DNA from: Dromaius novaehollandiae
Lineage: Eukaryota; Chordata; Aves; Casuariiformes; Dromaiidae
Length of the DNA stretch: 64,000 nt
NCBI RefSeq assembly: GCF_036370855.1
Contig: NC_088108.1
Location: forward strand, 6,471,448-6,535,447
Direction of reading: 5' to 3'
The notes beneath the pieces were generated by a model. That model was not told the origin of the DNA. It was given only the letters and a program-made list of their open reading frames with translations, and ran no database searches. Made by a program: the position numbers and the translations under genes. Below are positions 51,016-62,334 of this stretch, piece by piece (positions within the stretch are counted from its first letter, which is position 1; each line of letters opens with the position of its first letter).

Positions 51016-51943
51016 AAAACCTTCCCACTTCATTATATCAGTAACTTTTTCATTCTCTCCTCTCTTCTCCCTTTTTCTGTTCTCCTCCCACCTTTATTAA
51101 GCATTTCTTGGTCAGCCGTGAGTGTTAAGTCTTGCAACGTTGACCATGCACTGGAGACAAAGGTTTGTTTTGTTCCCTCCGCTTGCAACCTAGCATTTTC
51201 GTAGTTTCATGTGCTTGATCTGAGTAGTGAGGAGTTTTGAATTCCTGCTGGTATAAACACAGATACTCAGAAAGAAAGGGGAATTGCTTAACTGACATAG
51301 GAAGGAAAGAGTGCAGCTGGACTGAAGGAAAAAGCAGTAATGGGGACAAGTTTTGCAAAAAGTTATGATCAGATGCCTGTTAAAGTATTGCTGTTTATTT
51401 ACAAGGATTTTTATTAAAAGAACATAAACATTATGTGCAGGATCTTTGATCTGATGATCTTTGGAGGTGCATATGGAGTCAGCGTTGGACTCAGCAGCAA
51501 ATTTATCATTCATATATGCTTATAATGGAAGCTGGCTTGAGACACCCCTTCCGCTTGTCATTTCTTGTCTGAAGGATGGTACTTGGCACAGTATTGCAGT
51601 CTGGATTATGCTTTGAGCAGTCAGAATGAGACTTGGATTAGCCACAGTGCCAGTAGTTAACCGACTTGGGGCATAAATATATTCAAGTCATGTCCACAGA
51701 AAGCAACAACTTTTCTACTGCTTAGGCTTGTAAGCCAGAAGGCTTGTTTCTCTAAAAAATATAGAAACTGAAGTCTCTTTGGCTTTCTAGTGACACCCTA
51801 ATTCTTTCCACTTTGCAACTGGCCTTCCTTCTGTGCTCCTTGGAACCCAGGAGTTAAATCAAACATACTTTCCTTTCAAAAATTAAGAAAATTGTTTCCG
51901 TAACTGAAATAATTCTGCAGAAATGTACCTACATACATTCATT

Positions 51944-51968
51944 TTCTCTCTCTCTCTCTCTCTCTCTC
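51944..51968 (+). repeat. CT microsatellite
   Basis: (TC)n of about 12 units. Confidence 0.95.
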
Positions 51969-52502
51969 ATTTTACATTTTTTTTTTCATTGTTAGGATGG
52001 CTTTGGTACCCCAAGCTGAGTTCTACTAAGTGCTGAAACTTGTGTCTAGTCTTAAGAAAATTCTTCCCTTATTTTCCATCTCAAAAAAAGTAACCAAAAC
52101 CTTGATTGCTGGCAAAAGCAGTGAGGCTACAATGCTACGCTGACTATGGTAAATGCCGTTTGTTTACTCGTTTTATTTTATTCAGTGTGAAGAAGGGAAA
52201 TAGACTGATCAGTTATGATTTCCATTTTTAAACACTTCTATTGTACTTCAGTGCAAGATACGTGGGCAGGGGACTATTGAATCTAGTCTTCAAAACTGTT
52301 TAATTTGGGGAAAAAAAATATCTAACCAAGAATATTTCCTTCAGTGCTAGTTTTGATAAATGTATTTCTCCTCACCAGACAGCTTGAGCATAAGATACTG
52401 ATTCAGAAATAGGTTTCTTTTCTCTTCCAGTTCTTTTGTATATAACTGTTATAAATGGTCATATACCAAGTAACTGTTGATGGTTCTCTCTCAAGTTTTG
52501 GC

Positions 52503-52534
52503 AAAAAAAAAAAAAGGGGGGGGGGAGAGGGGGG
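52503..52534 (+). repeat. A13-G10 tract with GAGA and G6
   Basis: An A homopolymer passes directly into G10 and then AGAGGGGGG on the plus strand. Confidence 0.95.
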
Positions 52535-55500
52535 CACTTACCCTCCTGGGCCACCAGAACAAGATGCATCTGAGCAAATCAGTAGGATCATAGTATCTTT
52601 CCTCTTGCATACTGGTATCAGCAAGTGAAATAATGAAGAGCTAGTAGTTATATTATCTTTAGTCCCCTGGCTTAATATTTAACCCCCTCAAAAATGGACA
52701 TGCTTATAGATATTAGGATTTTTCCTGTTGAATTATCTACAGTATCTGATATTACTGCATTGCTGAACATTTAGTTCACATTTTGAAAATTACCTTTGCA
52801 ATCAGAAGTGCCTACAGGGCAGTCATATGGAAAAATTCAATCTGGTAAGCCATACTTAGTACAGCTTTGTTTCTGGTTGCTACAAAGCTAGTTTCGTAGA
52901 AATTCTGCCATTAGTTATTCTGACTTTCTTCCATTTGCTCACATATATTTTTTATGAATTTGAAGAAAGGCTTGTTGTAATGTAATTGCTGATTTCCTCT
53001 CAAGGGTTTTTCTTCAGAGGAAGATGAAAGGCTGTTGTTTGTCATATCTCTCTCCCTGTCAGCTAATTTAGCTAGAACATACACTAGACAATACCAAAGG
53101 AAAAAAAAAATGTCAACTTGAAACATTCAAAATAGAAGCTTAAAAAGCATATCATATTTTCATGTTCTTCAGTCTGAAGGACTGAAAATAATTATAAGGT
53201 ACCGACAAACTTGTTAGATGACAACCATGTGAACCAGCTTTTTGTTGAATCACATTTCTGTCATTTGTTTGCAGTATCTGACTTATTTTTTCCACTTACA
53301 TAAAAAGCTGCAATATTAATAGGTACATAAACAGTTGGATGTAAAAGCAGGAGAATTGCTTTGAGATACAGACGATCATCGCTAACAGTTCTGCATCTGG
53401 AGACTGAGTATGTGAGAAACGGTGATGCATTTCACTTTAGGCTCATATCTTAAATGAGTAAAAGAATACTCTGAAAATATTTGGAGCTTGGGAAAAATAT
53501 TTTTTTTAAGATGAGTGTGGAAAAAACAGTCTGATATAAAATAAATAAAATGTTTTCTTAAGAAAATTAAAGTGTCCATCCAGATGTTTTTATGTATTCT
53601 TCCTAAGCTTGAAGTATCTTGAGAACTCAGAGAAAGAGGAACAAAACTGCTCTTTTCACACACCAGTAACTAAACATCTTATGCCTTGAAGTGCTCTATG
53701 ACATTCATCCCTTTCTGTGGCTGTGGCCTGTCCTGTTTAGCTATTTTTCAGTTTTCATTGTATTTTCAAGACACTTGCTTTATTTCATGTCCAGTGCCAG
53801 CACCGTATTATTGGAAATATAATAAAAGGAATTTCAGAAAGAACCACCCAAACTCTTTTTCTGGAAGCTCAGTCCTAAGAGCACTTTTTTCACTCTATCC
53901 TTCCAAGTCAAAATATTATAATATTAATATAATGCACACTTATAGATGTTTACAACCACAATAATTAAATAAACTTGTTAACAATATTTAGCTAGTCTTT
54001 CAACTGACCACAGGTGATCTCTGACTTATCTATAGGTAGACTACAAGATACTTCTCATACTAGTATCTCAGGACAAGAAGAACCAAATCAGTGATGAATT
54101 TGATTGTCAAATTGAATTTACAAGAATTGCTGGTTAGTTCATGTTTGGCAGAGTTTAACTTTACCCATTGCTGGTTTACACAGGAGTTATTTGATTCTGT
54201 AAGTCTACACAGAAATGCAATGAGAAGAAGTTGTGCTTTTCAGTTCTGTTCTATCAAGCCTTATTAGAAATCCTTTTAGTTTATGCCTATGAAATCTGTC
54301 ATCACCTGTCAATCAGAGATGGAGGAGAATAATCAGTGTAACAAATTAGTGGAAGGGATGTGTATTCTTTCTTTTGCTTTAGTGTGTTTTGTGTTGTGAA
54401 ATTTTTCTGACACTTCAGGTTTTAAATGCTAAAGCAGGAGACTAAGTGTTCATGAAAAATTTGTATATTAATCTTAGGAGTTTAAAAATGTTACAAATTT
54501 TACAATTTTAAAGTTTGCTGTTTAAGATTATTACCTGGTAATTGTGTGCAAATAGCCTTATTGTTCTTCAGCTTAGATCAAAAGCAGCACATAACATTAT
54601 TAACAAGCAAAAGATTAAAAAAAATCCAAAGATACAGATGTAGATTCATTCTGAATGAAGATCAGTTTTTTAAAAATGAATTATTTCCCTGAATTTCATT
54701 CCAGATTTAAAAATCACCCGTGAAGAGTCTGAGTAGCGCAGGTACAGTAGCAAGCACTGACATAGCAGCTTATGCAACAACAGTTTAAAAAAAACCTTCT
54801 TGCCTGCAACAGAGGCTTTCCAGGCCACCAGACTCAAGAGGATAACTTCAGTAACCAGAGCAAGCTGAAATCAGTAAAAAGAATATCAGTCTAAAATACA
54901 AACCATTACTTTTGTGCAGTGGTACCAGCGCTAGTTATTAATACAGGAAACAAACCAACCATCAACTATTGTAGTAATACACAGGGGGAACGTTGATTTG
55001 TAAGCAAATCGGCGTTCAAATTTTCCACATCTTTAAAGGTGGAAATCAACACCTTGAATGGGTCTATGGAGATCAGGTAATACGTACTCCAAAAAGTTAA
55101 ATGAAGTATAATCAAAGTACTAGGTTAAAATTTGTTTGTTTTTCCCCGCATGAAAAGGATATATTTCCAAAATTGTAAGGTCAAGTAACTGAAGTTTTTC
55201 TAGTATGACTGGGAAAGAGATGATGGTTTTTAGATGAGCACATCATTAAATGAAAGCAAAGTGTTTGTGTTAGTTTTGTCGTTTCAGTAGTAATTCAAAT
55301 TGCCAAGCATGGGAAGTGGTGGGTGGTAAGTGCTTGAGTAATAAATCCATGATGAAAATGAAACATAGTGTTTGCATATGGGGATGACAGTGAATGTCTC
55401 TTGGCCGATCAGAGACCGGTAAAAAATAATAATTTTGTAGAATTTGAAAGCATTGTGAGAGAGTGGTGACTATAATGCCACAATCCATGTGTGTTTAAAG

Positions 55501-55868
55501 GTGACTGTGATGCAAAAGAAGAGAACTTTAGATAGTACCTGTGAAACCAAGTTGCAAGTTAAATCTGTTACGACCTCTGACTTTCATCTGCAGATAAAAG
55601 AATATGACGCTTCTTTTATCAGCAACTCAAGACTGAGTTCACTCTTAAAATCTGAAATCTAATAGCACTTATAAATCTCAGCCTGAGAGATTCTGAACAC
55701 TTGCATCTTCCCTAAATTCCTGTGTGTAATTTGCCTTTATCATGAATACTGCAGTGAAATGTTGTAATATATAACAAAAGGTAATTCCAGTCTCAGAAAC
55801 AAGAAAAAAGGTAGGAAGAAGATCTATTAGATTATCTGATCTCTGGTTAAATAAGTTTTATAAAATTT

Positions 55869-55898
55869 GTACTATTCCATTCTATTGTGGAATAGTAC
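55869..55898. repeat. Perfect 11-bp inverted repeat with 8-nt loop
   Basis: The arms gtactattcca and tggaatagtac are exact reverse complements separated by eight bases. The hairpin does not extend beyond the arms, so it is short for a microRNA precursor. Confidence 0.85.
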
Positions 55899-56265
55899 GT
55901 GATGAGACCAATCATGTCATGCTATAGTATTATCACTATGTATTTTCATGTCTTGTGATATTTAGGAAAGGAGGTGTTTAGTGTCTCAGCTTTTACAGTG
56001 ATATAAAAGGAACTCAGCATATGTTTTACTTAAAGGTTTCTAATTCAAACATGCTTGCAGCAACTGTCTTGAAAATGTGAAGTTTAATCATTCAAGAATT
56101 AGACTGCAAAAAAAGATACCTGAATTTATTATTTAGAATGTTTTGATGTGAGGGAAAGTCAATTATTAGTTTTTAATCACTGGACTACTGGTGTTATAAT
56201 ATGTGTGTGTGCAAAGAGACACAGCTGGGTTTTTTTGTTTTTGTTTTTTTTTCTTACATCATTAG

Positions 56266-56418
56266 ATCAGAGAGGAAGAAAAGTATACATCAATACCATT
56301 AAGAAAATATGCTAGCCTTGGGACCAGACCAACCAGAGTATTTAGTTCTTTCAATTCTTTTACAGCTGATGGACAGAGCAGACAACAGGATGAGGCCACG
56401 TCACAAGGCTTTGCTCAG
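56266..56418 (+). CDS. Candidate novel gene, coding exon 3
   Basis: The strongest exon of the candidate. A long T-rich tract and cttacatcattag form the acceptor, CAG|gtgagt the donor, and the 153 nt between them are exactly 51 codons with no stop (phase 0-0). The other two plus-strand frames contain stops. The peptide begins IREEEKYTSIPLRKYASLGT and continues RPTRVFSSFNSFTADGQ, then a Gln/Asp/Ser-rich end. It is hydrophilic, with no signal peptide or membrane segment. I do not recognise it. It could be a small cytosolic, possibly cilium- or testis-type, protein, but that is a guess from its style only. Confidence 0.45.
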
Positions 56419-57610
56419 GTGAGTAATAACTCTTACCTTTTATTGTCTCAGGTTTGAATCAGGGTTTCTCTGAAAAGGTGAAATATTTCAAGTTCTGTTA
56501 GATACATGTATCTTTTATTAACATAAAGAGAGATTGGAGTTGCACTTTTAACATTTCTGTTGAATATAAGTAATATTATGCATTATTTTAATATCTTCAG
56601 TTTTTAGTAATCCATGAAAGTAGATTCTGTAAAATACCAAATGGCTCATCTTCTAGCGTAAACCATGTTGAAAACAACAGCCTTCAGACATCACACAATG
56701 AATCCTGACTTTTATGCCTAATATGCTATTGTTCTTATTTGTGCCCTAGAACCGCTTTCAGCTTTGCCAATATTTTCTAGCATTGATTCACTGAAGATAT
56801 GCATTTATAAATATATATTTATTACTTTGTAGAATTTCATCTCTTTAGAGTTTGTTTTAGTAAGTTATGGAGAAAGATGGGTATGCTCAGTTTTACCATG
56901 CAAGTTTGTGTTTCATAAAGTCATAGAAACACCACACAAGACAGAGGTCATGTTTAAGTTCTTTACTAATTGCTCTTGATGGTTTTATTTAACCATTTTG
57001 TTAAAAAGACTAGATGGAATAATGAGCCCTCTAGTGGCTGTTCACCCTCTTAAATACTGATTGTAATGCTCTTAATTAAGTAACACAAAAAAAGAAAACT
57101 CTTTTTCAGTAGCAGCAAGATTTTTGTTGCTTTAACTCCTGGGGATGGTGTTACCACTACTCTTATACACATAGGAAATGGAATAGTAAGAGCTGGGCTG
57201 CTTCTTTTTAAGGCATGAAAGGAGTACCAGCAGAAAGGAGATTCAGAATTATACCTGCATGATACACAATACTCTTGTATAAGAGAGTTTTGCTTTAAAA
57301 GCAAGAATAGATACCTGATTCTGCAGAGTTTTTATTATAGAAAATGCTCATATCCTTGCTTTCATAGTAATTAGTTAAAATACAGGGAGCTTCTGGTGGG
57401 GCAGCCTGGTGATAGTTTAATAGGTTTAGTCAGTGGTCTTTGCGCTTTCAGATCATGCTTTGGCTGGCAGACATAGCCAAAGAGGCAGCAATCAAAAAAA
57501 AAAGGTTTTTTTGGTTCCGCTAATGGCAGTGGCATTTGGTCGCTAGGAGCTTGGCAGGGGCCTAGATTCATGGAAGTCATCAATGTTTGTTCTCACTTCC
57601 TGCCTTATAG
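56419..57610 (+). other. Candidate intron 3 of the novel gene
   Basis: AT-rich, starting at gtgagt and ending in a strong acceptor. It includes a CTCF-like motif on the minus strand (57023-57037). Nothing else is supported. Confidence 0.4.
57023..57037 (-). promoter_or_regulatory. Candidate CTCF site
   Basis: On the minus strand it reads CCACTAGAGGGCTCA, matching the CTCF core CCASYAGRKGGC at all twelve positions and then diverging. Chance matches of this length occur, so this is a weak call. Confidence 0.35.
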
Positions 57611-57643
57611 GGTGGATTTGAGCTGACACTGCCACAGTTCAGG
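57611..57643 (+). CDS. Candidate novel gene, micro-exon 4
   Basis: A 33-nt segment bounded by an excellent acceptor (ttctcacttcctgccttatag) and donor (AGG|gtaagc). It encodes GGFELTLPQFR in phase 0-0, following on from exon 3. Being a multiple of three, it could be skipped without shifting the frame. Confidence 0.35.
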
Positions 57644-58033
57644 GTAAGCAACTGCTTGAGAAAGGTCAGGCAGACAGCAGTTTGCAGGATAATTCTGAAC
57701 AGGTCACTTTCCAAAGAATTCTGTCATGAGAGACATGGATAAAGCCTTGATTTACATCTGAGTGCTCTAGCTATCCAGCTTTAGAGGGTCCTGCAGGGAA
57801 GGAATAGGAACTAAACTCAATTTCCTAACCTCACACCCCTAGATGAAGAAGAAATAGGGGATGGCAGGAGGGAAGGGCAAGATTCTTATGCAGATTTAGT
57901 ATCTCTGCCTATATTCCCTGTCTCAGGATTCAGACGAATCCTGTAGTCAATGGTTCCTGTATTCATACTACAGCAGTGGAGGTTTCCTAACAGTTTTCAT
58001 TAACAGAACAGGAGACAAGAAAGGATATTTTTC

Positions 58034-58068
<35 letters not shown>

Positions 58069-58430
58069 CAGTACTACTGTGATGTGATTCCTACATAGCT
58101 CAGTCACTTGTATTTTCATTTAGTCTATTTCATGAGTCCGGGAAATATTTACCACAGAGCTCTCTAAGTTTATCAGGGTTCAGGTACATGTGAGCATCTG
58201 AACAGTTTGATGGTATGTATCATGCTTTAGAGCGAATTCATTTTTGTTTTCTCCCCAGTTAATTGCTGGGAAGGCTTTTTCCACATTCTCAACCTTGACT
58301 TTTCCTTTCTCTGTAGCACAGTCTTATCTTCCTGCCAGGATATGGGCCCAAGGTTATAGTACTCAGGACAGGCATTTTATCCAGTGGATCATGCTGGACT
58401 CAGTAACTGATTTTTTTTTTTCCCCTTTAG
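57644..58430 (+). other. Candidate intron 4 of the novel gene
   Basis: Starts at gtaagc and ends at a long T/C tract with cccctttag. It includes a (TTTTC)n microsatellite and a T18-like run (58029-58069) whose end (ttttcag) also looks like an acceptor. Confidence 0.4.
58029..58069 (+). repeat. (TTTTC)n microsatellite and T run
   Basis: About five TTTTC units pass into a long T run. Confidence 0.9.
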
Positions 58431-58625
58431 AAACTGTGACTAAGGGTGAAAAGAGGAACCCAATTTATTTTCTTAAAGCAAGACATTACTTAATAGCTGA
58501 AACAGGGGAAAAGGGATTAGCAGAAACTGTTAGTACTGTGGGTGCATAACTCAAAGGAGTGGTGAGATCTCCAGAAGAATGTAATTGAAAACTTTGCCCA
58601 ATAAAGGGGTGAAGGAGTAACAAAA
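58431..58625 (+). CDS. Candidate novel gene, terminal exon with stop and poly(A) signal
   Basis: A T- and C-rich acceptor (tttttcccctttag) opens this exon, and AATAAA lies at 58600-58605 with a G/T-rich stretch after it, so it looks like a last exon. In the phase set by exon 4 it adds only Lys-Leu before TGA at 58437-58439, giving 105 residues in all. Another frame (entered with one carried base) stays open for 38 codons to a TAA at 58546-58548, so the true C-terminus is uncertain. Confidence 0.3.
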
Positions 58626-60921
58626 ATATTTATATCCCAGCTTGCAAACATTCCAAGTTATTCATGTTTTCAAACAAGCATTTGCTGCTGTTTATAAAGT
58701 CCAAACAGCACAAATGTCAGCAAGATAATCAAAGAAAACTCTAGATGTTCAGTCACATGAACAGAATAAGTTACAGCTTTCTCACTAAAAAATTTTTCAG
58801 AGAACTTTCATCACAATACTCGTACATGCTCCCTCCTATTTGTTTAACACCACTCTGAAGCACTTGAAAGTTAAGAAGTAAATGAAACAAGATATATTTG
58901 AATTACACCTGGGATCTGTATCACTGGTATCTTCACCTGTGAAGGTACCTTCAGTGGGATCTTGCGAATAGACAATCTGCAAAAACTTTAACATCTGCTA
59001 CTATTTGGCAGTATTAATGGTGATATTAATGCAAAAGAAAGTGTGGTATTATAAGCAATGCCTGTTTAATTGATATTATAAAAATGATTCTCTGTATTCT
59101 GATAACCATTTTGTAATACATCAGAAATCTGACTTTGTTTCCAAAACACTTGATGGAGGCTAACAGTTAATTTGAATGGTGCAAAATCAAGTTCAAAGCA
59201 TTCTACTGATAGAGACTAAATTCCAATTACAATGTCACATCCCACCAGAGCACTGACTTCTATGCCGAGATCTTCATGTCTTCCCAGAATTCTGTAATTT
59301 CTTTTGGTTGTTTGAAGCAGGTCTGCTTGTGCTCACATTAAAATATGCAAATTAATTAAAAATTGCACTGTGACTTAAACCAGTCACAGTGATAAGGGAT
59401 AAAGATCAGTACGTTCCAGTCTGAAAATTGCTAGATAATATCTGACATTTTATGTGGGTTTTTAAAGGATTCATTATTTTAATCTATTCAAGTCATGCAT
59501 CAGAAACCAATAGCAAGCATTTGAAATTTTTCTCACATCCTTATTTTTATTTATTTTAGCAAAAGAGCAAGAAAATAAAATTCCCATCATTTTCATGAGT
59601 TTGTGTGAAATCAGAGCACTTTAATAGCAGGTGTATAGCAGAGTGTATAGGAGCTTCATTTCACATTATGAAGTAGAACAGGATGTATGCGTTAGTCTAT
59701 CCTCATGAAGCTTTTTACTGTACCCAAGAAGTTGGACTACTTTTCATTCAAGGAAAAAATGATCATGACAGCACAGGACACTACTGATATTCAGATGGAT
59801 TAAAATGTCGGTCCTCATTTATTTAACTGCTATCATCGGATCATTTTCCGGCTTGACTTTTTTCCTAATAGCTCCTTTTTTTCTTTCAAATGAAGGACCC
59901 ATAATATGTTGTAAGAACTATAATTCTTAAACATAACATTTTAAAAAAACTTATGTTGCAGATCTTACCTTCTTGGTCATAGGACATAAGCAGTAAGTTT
60001 CTTCCTGCATTTCTGAAATATTTAAAGTTCTTGTTTACCTCCAAGGGAAATTGTATCATGTGCTAGCTGTTGAAAGTGAGTGTATGTTTTATTGTAGTTT
60101 AAAATACATGAATATCATTTCATGAATTACATAATTTATATAGTTTATTATTATGTATAATTTATATTGCTAGGACTTTTTGAGTAAACTCCCAAACACA
60201 AGCAAAAGTGCTGATTAACCTTCAAACCTTGTAGAGCAAAACATGTTGGTAAGAGGACATTGTTTATTATGCACAAGTAGGCACACAGGAGCTACCTGAG
60301 TGAGGCAGGGTCTCTTGCCCTTTTGTAAGCTGAATTCCTCAGTGTTAAATCTTACTTACCTGTCTATCAAAACCTGGCTTAAGTTAGTGTAAGGAGATTC
60401 TAGAATTAAAAAAAACAAAAACAGAAAACAAAAAACCAACCTGAAATGTGTAGCCCTATTCAACCTTCTGAAACCTTAAGTGGAAGCAGACTCTTGAAAC
60501 AGAGTCCGGATCAGTGCTATATATATATATTACTTGAAAAGGTAAGTGAGCAAAAGGTTTGAGAAGGGAGTATATGCCCTGTACTTCATGGTTATGCTTT
60601 TCTTCTGTAAATGCAATGTGTACATTTAGTATAGAGCTTATTAAGAAAGGTGCTTGATACTAGTTTTCGAAACAATCTCATGATGTGCACATTTGCAGAA
60701 ATGTTTGTTTTTCTTCCAAAAGGGTCTAGAGAAGAAGAAGCCTTGAACTAGGAATCTCCCTTTGTGAGAAGATCTGGCTTCTAGTATTTGCCCTGTGAAG
60801 AACAGGACAAGAGCTATCATTCTGCAAGACAGGGTACTAGCATCTAGGTAGAGCTATAATTCTGGCCCTGAGGTGGAAAAAAAATATATCAAAGTTGGGA
60901 CTGACTAGTTTGTTTAGGGCT

Positions 60922-60925
<4 letters not shown>

Positions 60926-60953
<28 letters not shown>
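60926..60953 (+). repeat. A28 homopolymer
   Basis: Twenty-eight A on the plus strand. The DNA just upstream does not resemble a known retrotransposed sequence. Confidence 0.95.
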
Positions 60954-60955
<2 letters not shown>

Positions 60956-62318
60956 ATGCAGAAATTGTGGGGCTTGGAACTCTGAAAGAAGGAAGGAACT
61001 GAGGAGGAATGTGATAGTAGTGTTGAGCAAGGCAGAGTTTCTTTCAGGCTTTTTTTTCTGCTTTGAAATGTCAGGGGCAAGTGGGTTCCCTAGAAGGATC
61101 TAAGTAAACCTGCCTTGGGTAGAAGGGTGAGTTCTCAAGCAGACTCCTTCAAGTTTTTCAGTGACATTAGGTGAGAGGCACCCAACCACAGAGGCATTCT
61201 CAGCAATGAAGTACCTTCTGCAAGAATATACTATTATAAAAATGGTGATTTGTATTTTCAAAAGATCTTGCAAATGTTTTATGAATATCCATTTTGTATT
61301 TTAATTAGTATCTGTAGGTGTTTTAATCACCTCACCATCTTCTCCCCAAAAGTTTTAATAATGTTTGTAGAGAGCACAGGGCTGCCAGTGGTCAAGTTGA
61401 GGCAATCCTTCTATTTGTGTAATGAATGCAACATAGATCTAAATGGATGAAGTTTTTACTAGTCTGCTTTACTTGCAGCTAACTATTTCAGTCTGCCTCC
61501 ACCCCCAAGAAAATATTTAATATTAATATATTGCATCTATATAGATTCATTCTCATGAGGAATTCAAAGAGTTTTTCAAATTGGCCTGAATCTAGTATTC
61601 CTCTCTATTCAGTAGATATCTTTGTATCTGAGTAACGGATCACTGGAAAAGTTCTGAGAGAGACCAGCATTTTCTCATTGTGGTTTACTTACCTGGTAGC
61701 TCTGCAAAAGAACTGTTGGGTAGCCTTATACAACTGTTCTGAAAACTTCTAGTCAAGGCATCTTACCTATTGTGAATAAGGAAAAAACAAAAATCTTCTG
61801 CTTTTCTTTCAAAAACTGGAAAAAACCCCACCTAAGTCAAGCAGCTGAATACAATTGAGAAAGATTAACACTTAGCCAACATTTTGTATTATCTCTAGGG
61901 TTAAAGGTAGTTCTTAATTATTCATCTGTATACTTTCTAAAACGCTGTTTGAATGCCTCTAGTAGTTGATGTTTTGAGGTTTATTTTGTAGAAATTGAAG
62001 TATGTTGGGTTGCAGGTAGTACACATGCAAACAAATGCTATAGTGCAGATGTGTGCAGTTTTCCCAGATGAGGCATCCACCTGTTTGATTTTGCATGAAA
62101 ACACAGTAGGAGCACACCAATAAAAACAGCTACGCTTCAAGATTCATTTTTATAAGGTTTACTCTGTTCCCATATGTGCCTAATTCCCCTCTTAAAAGAC
62201 TTTTTTGTAAGAGAAATTATGCTATACATCAGTATCGCCATTCTGCAATATTACCTTTTGTCATCTTCAAACACTGTCACTGAAGATGGACTGGCTATGG
62301 AGAATAAAAAAGAAATAC

Positions 62319-62334
62319 ACAGCAGGTGGCAGCA
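62319..62334 (+). promoter_or_regulatory. Candidate CTCF site
   Basis: The sequence acagcaggtggcagca fits the CTCF core NCASYAGRKGGCRSY on the plus strand at essentially every fixed position. It is a motif match only. Confidence 0.4.

Larger units (their letters stand above)
45237..56265 (+). other. Long AT-rich stretch holding mostly old repeats
   Basis: An 11-kb stretch, the largest intron of the candidate gene if that gene is real. It contains a CR1 reverse-transcriptase relic (47800-48330), a CR1-like 3' tail (48440-48660), two MIR relics, two LTR-like CT-rich repeats (49187-49550 and 50371-50870), a CT microsatellite (51944-51968), an A13-G10 tract (52503-52534) and a perfect 11-bp inverted repeat (55869-55898). 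I see no exon with good support here. Confidence 0.6.

Noticed and set aside
58244-58549. Plus-strand open frame of 101 codons
   Set aside because: The first half runs through a long T tract and acceptor, so it is not one exon. Only the part after 58431 is considered, as a possible terminal exon.
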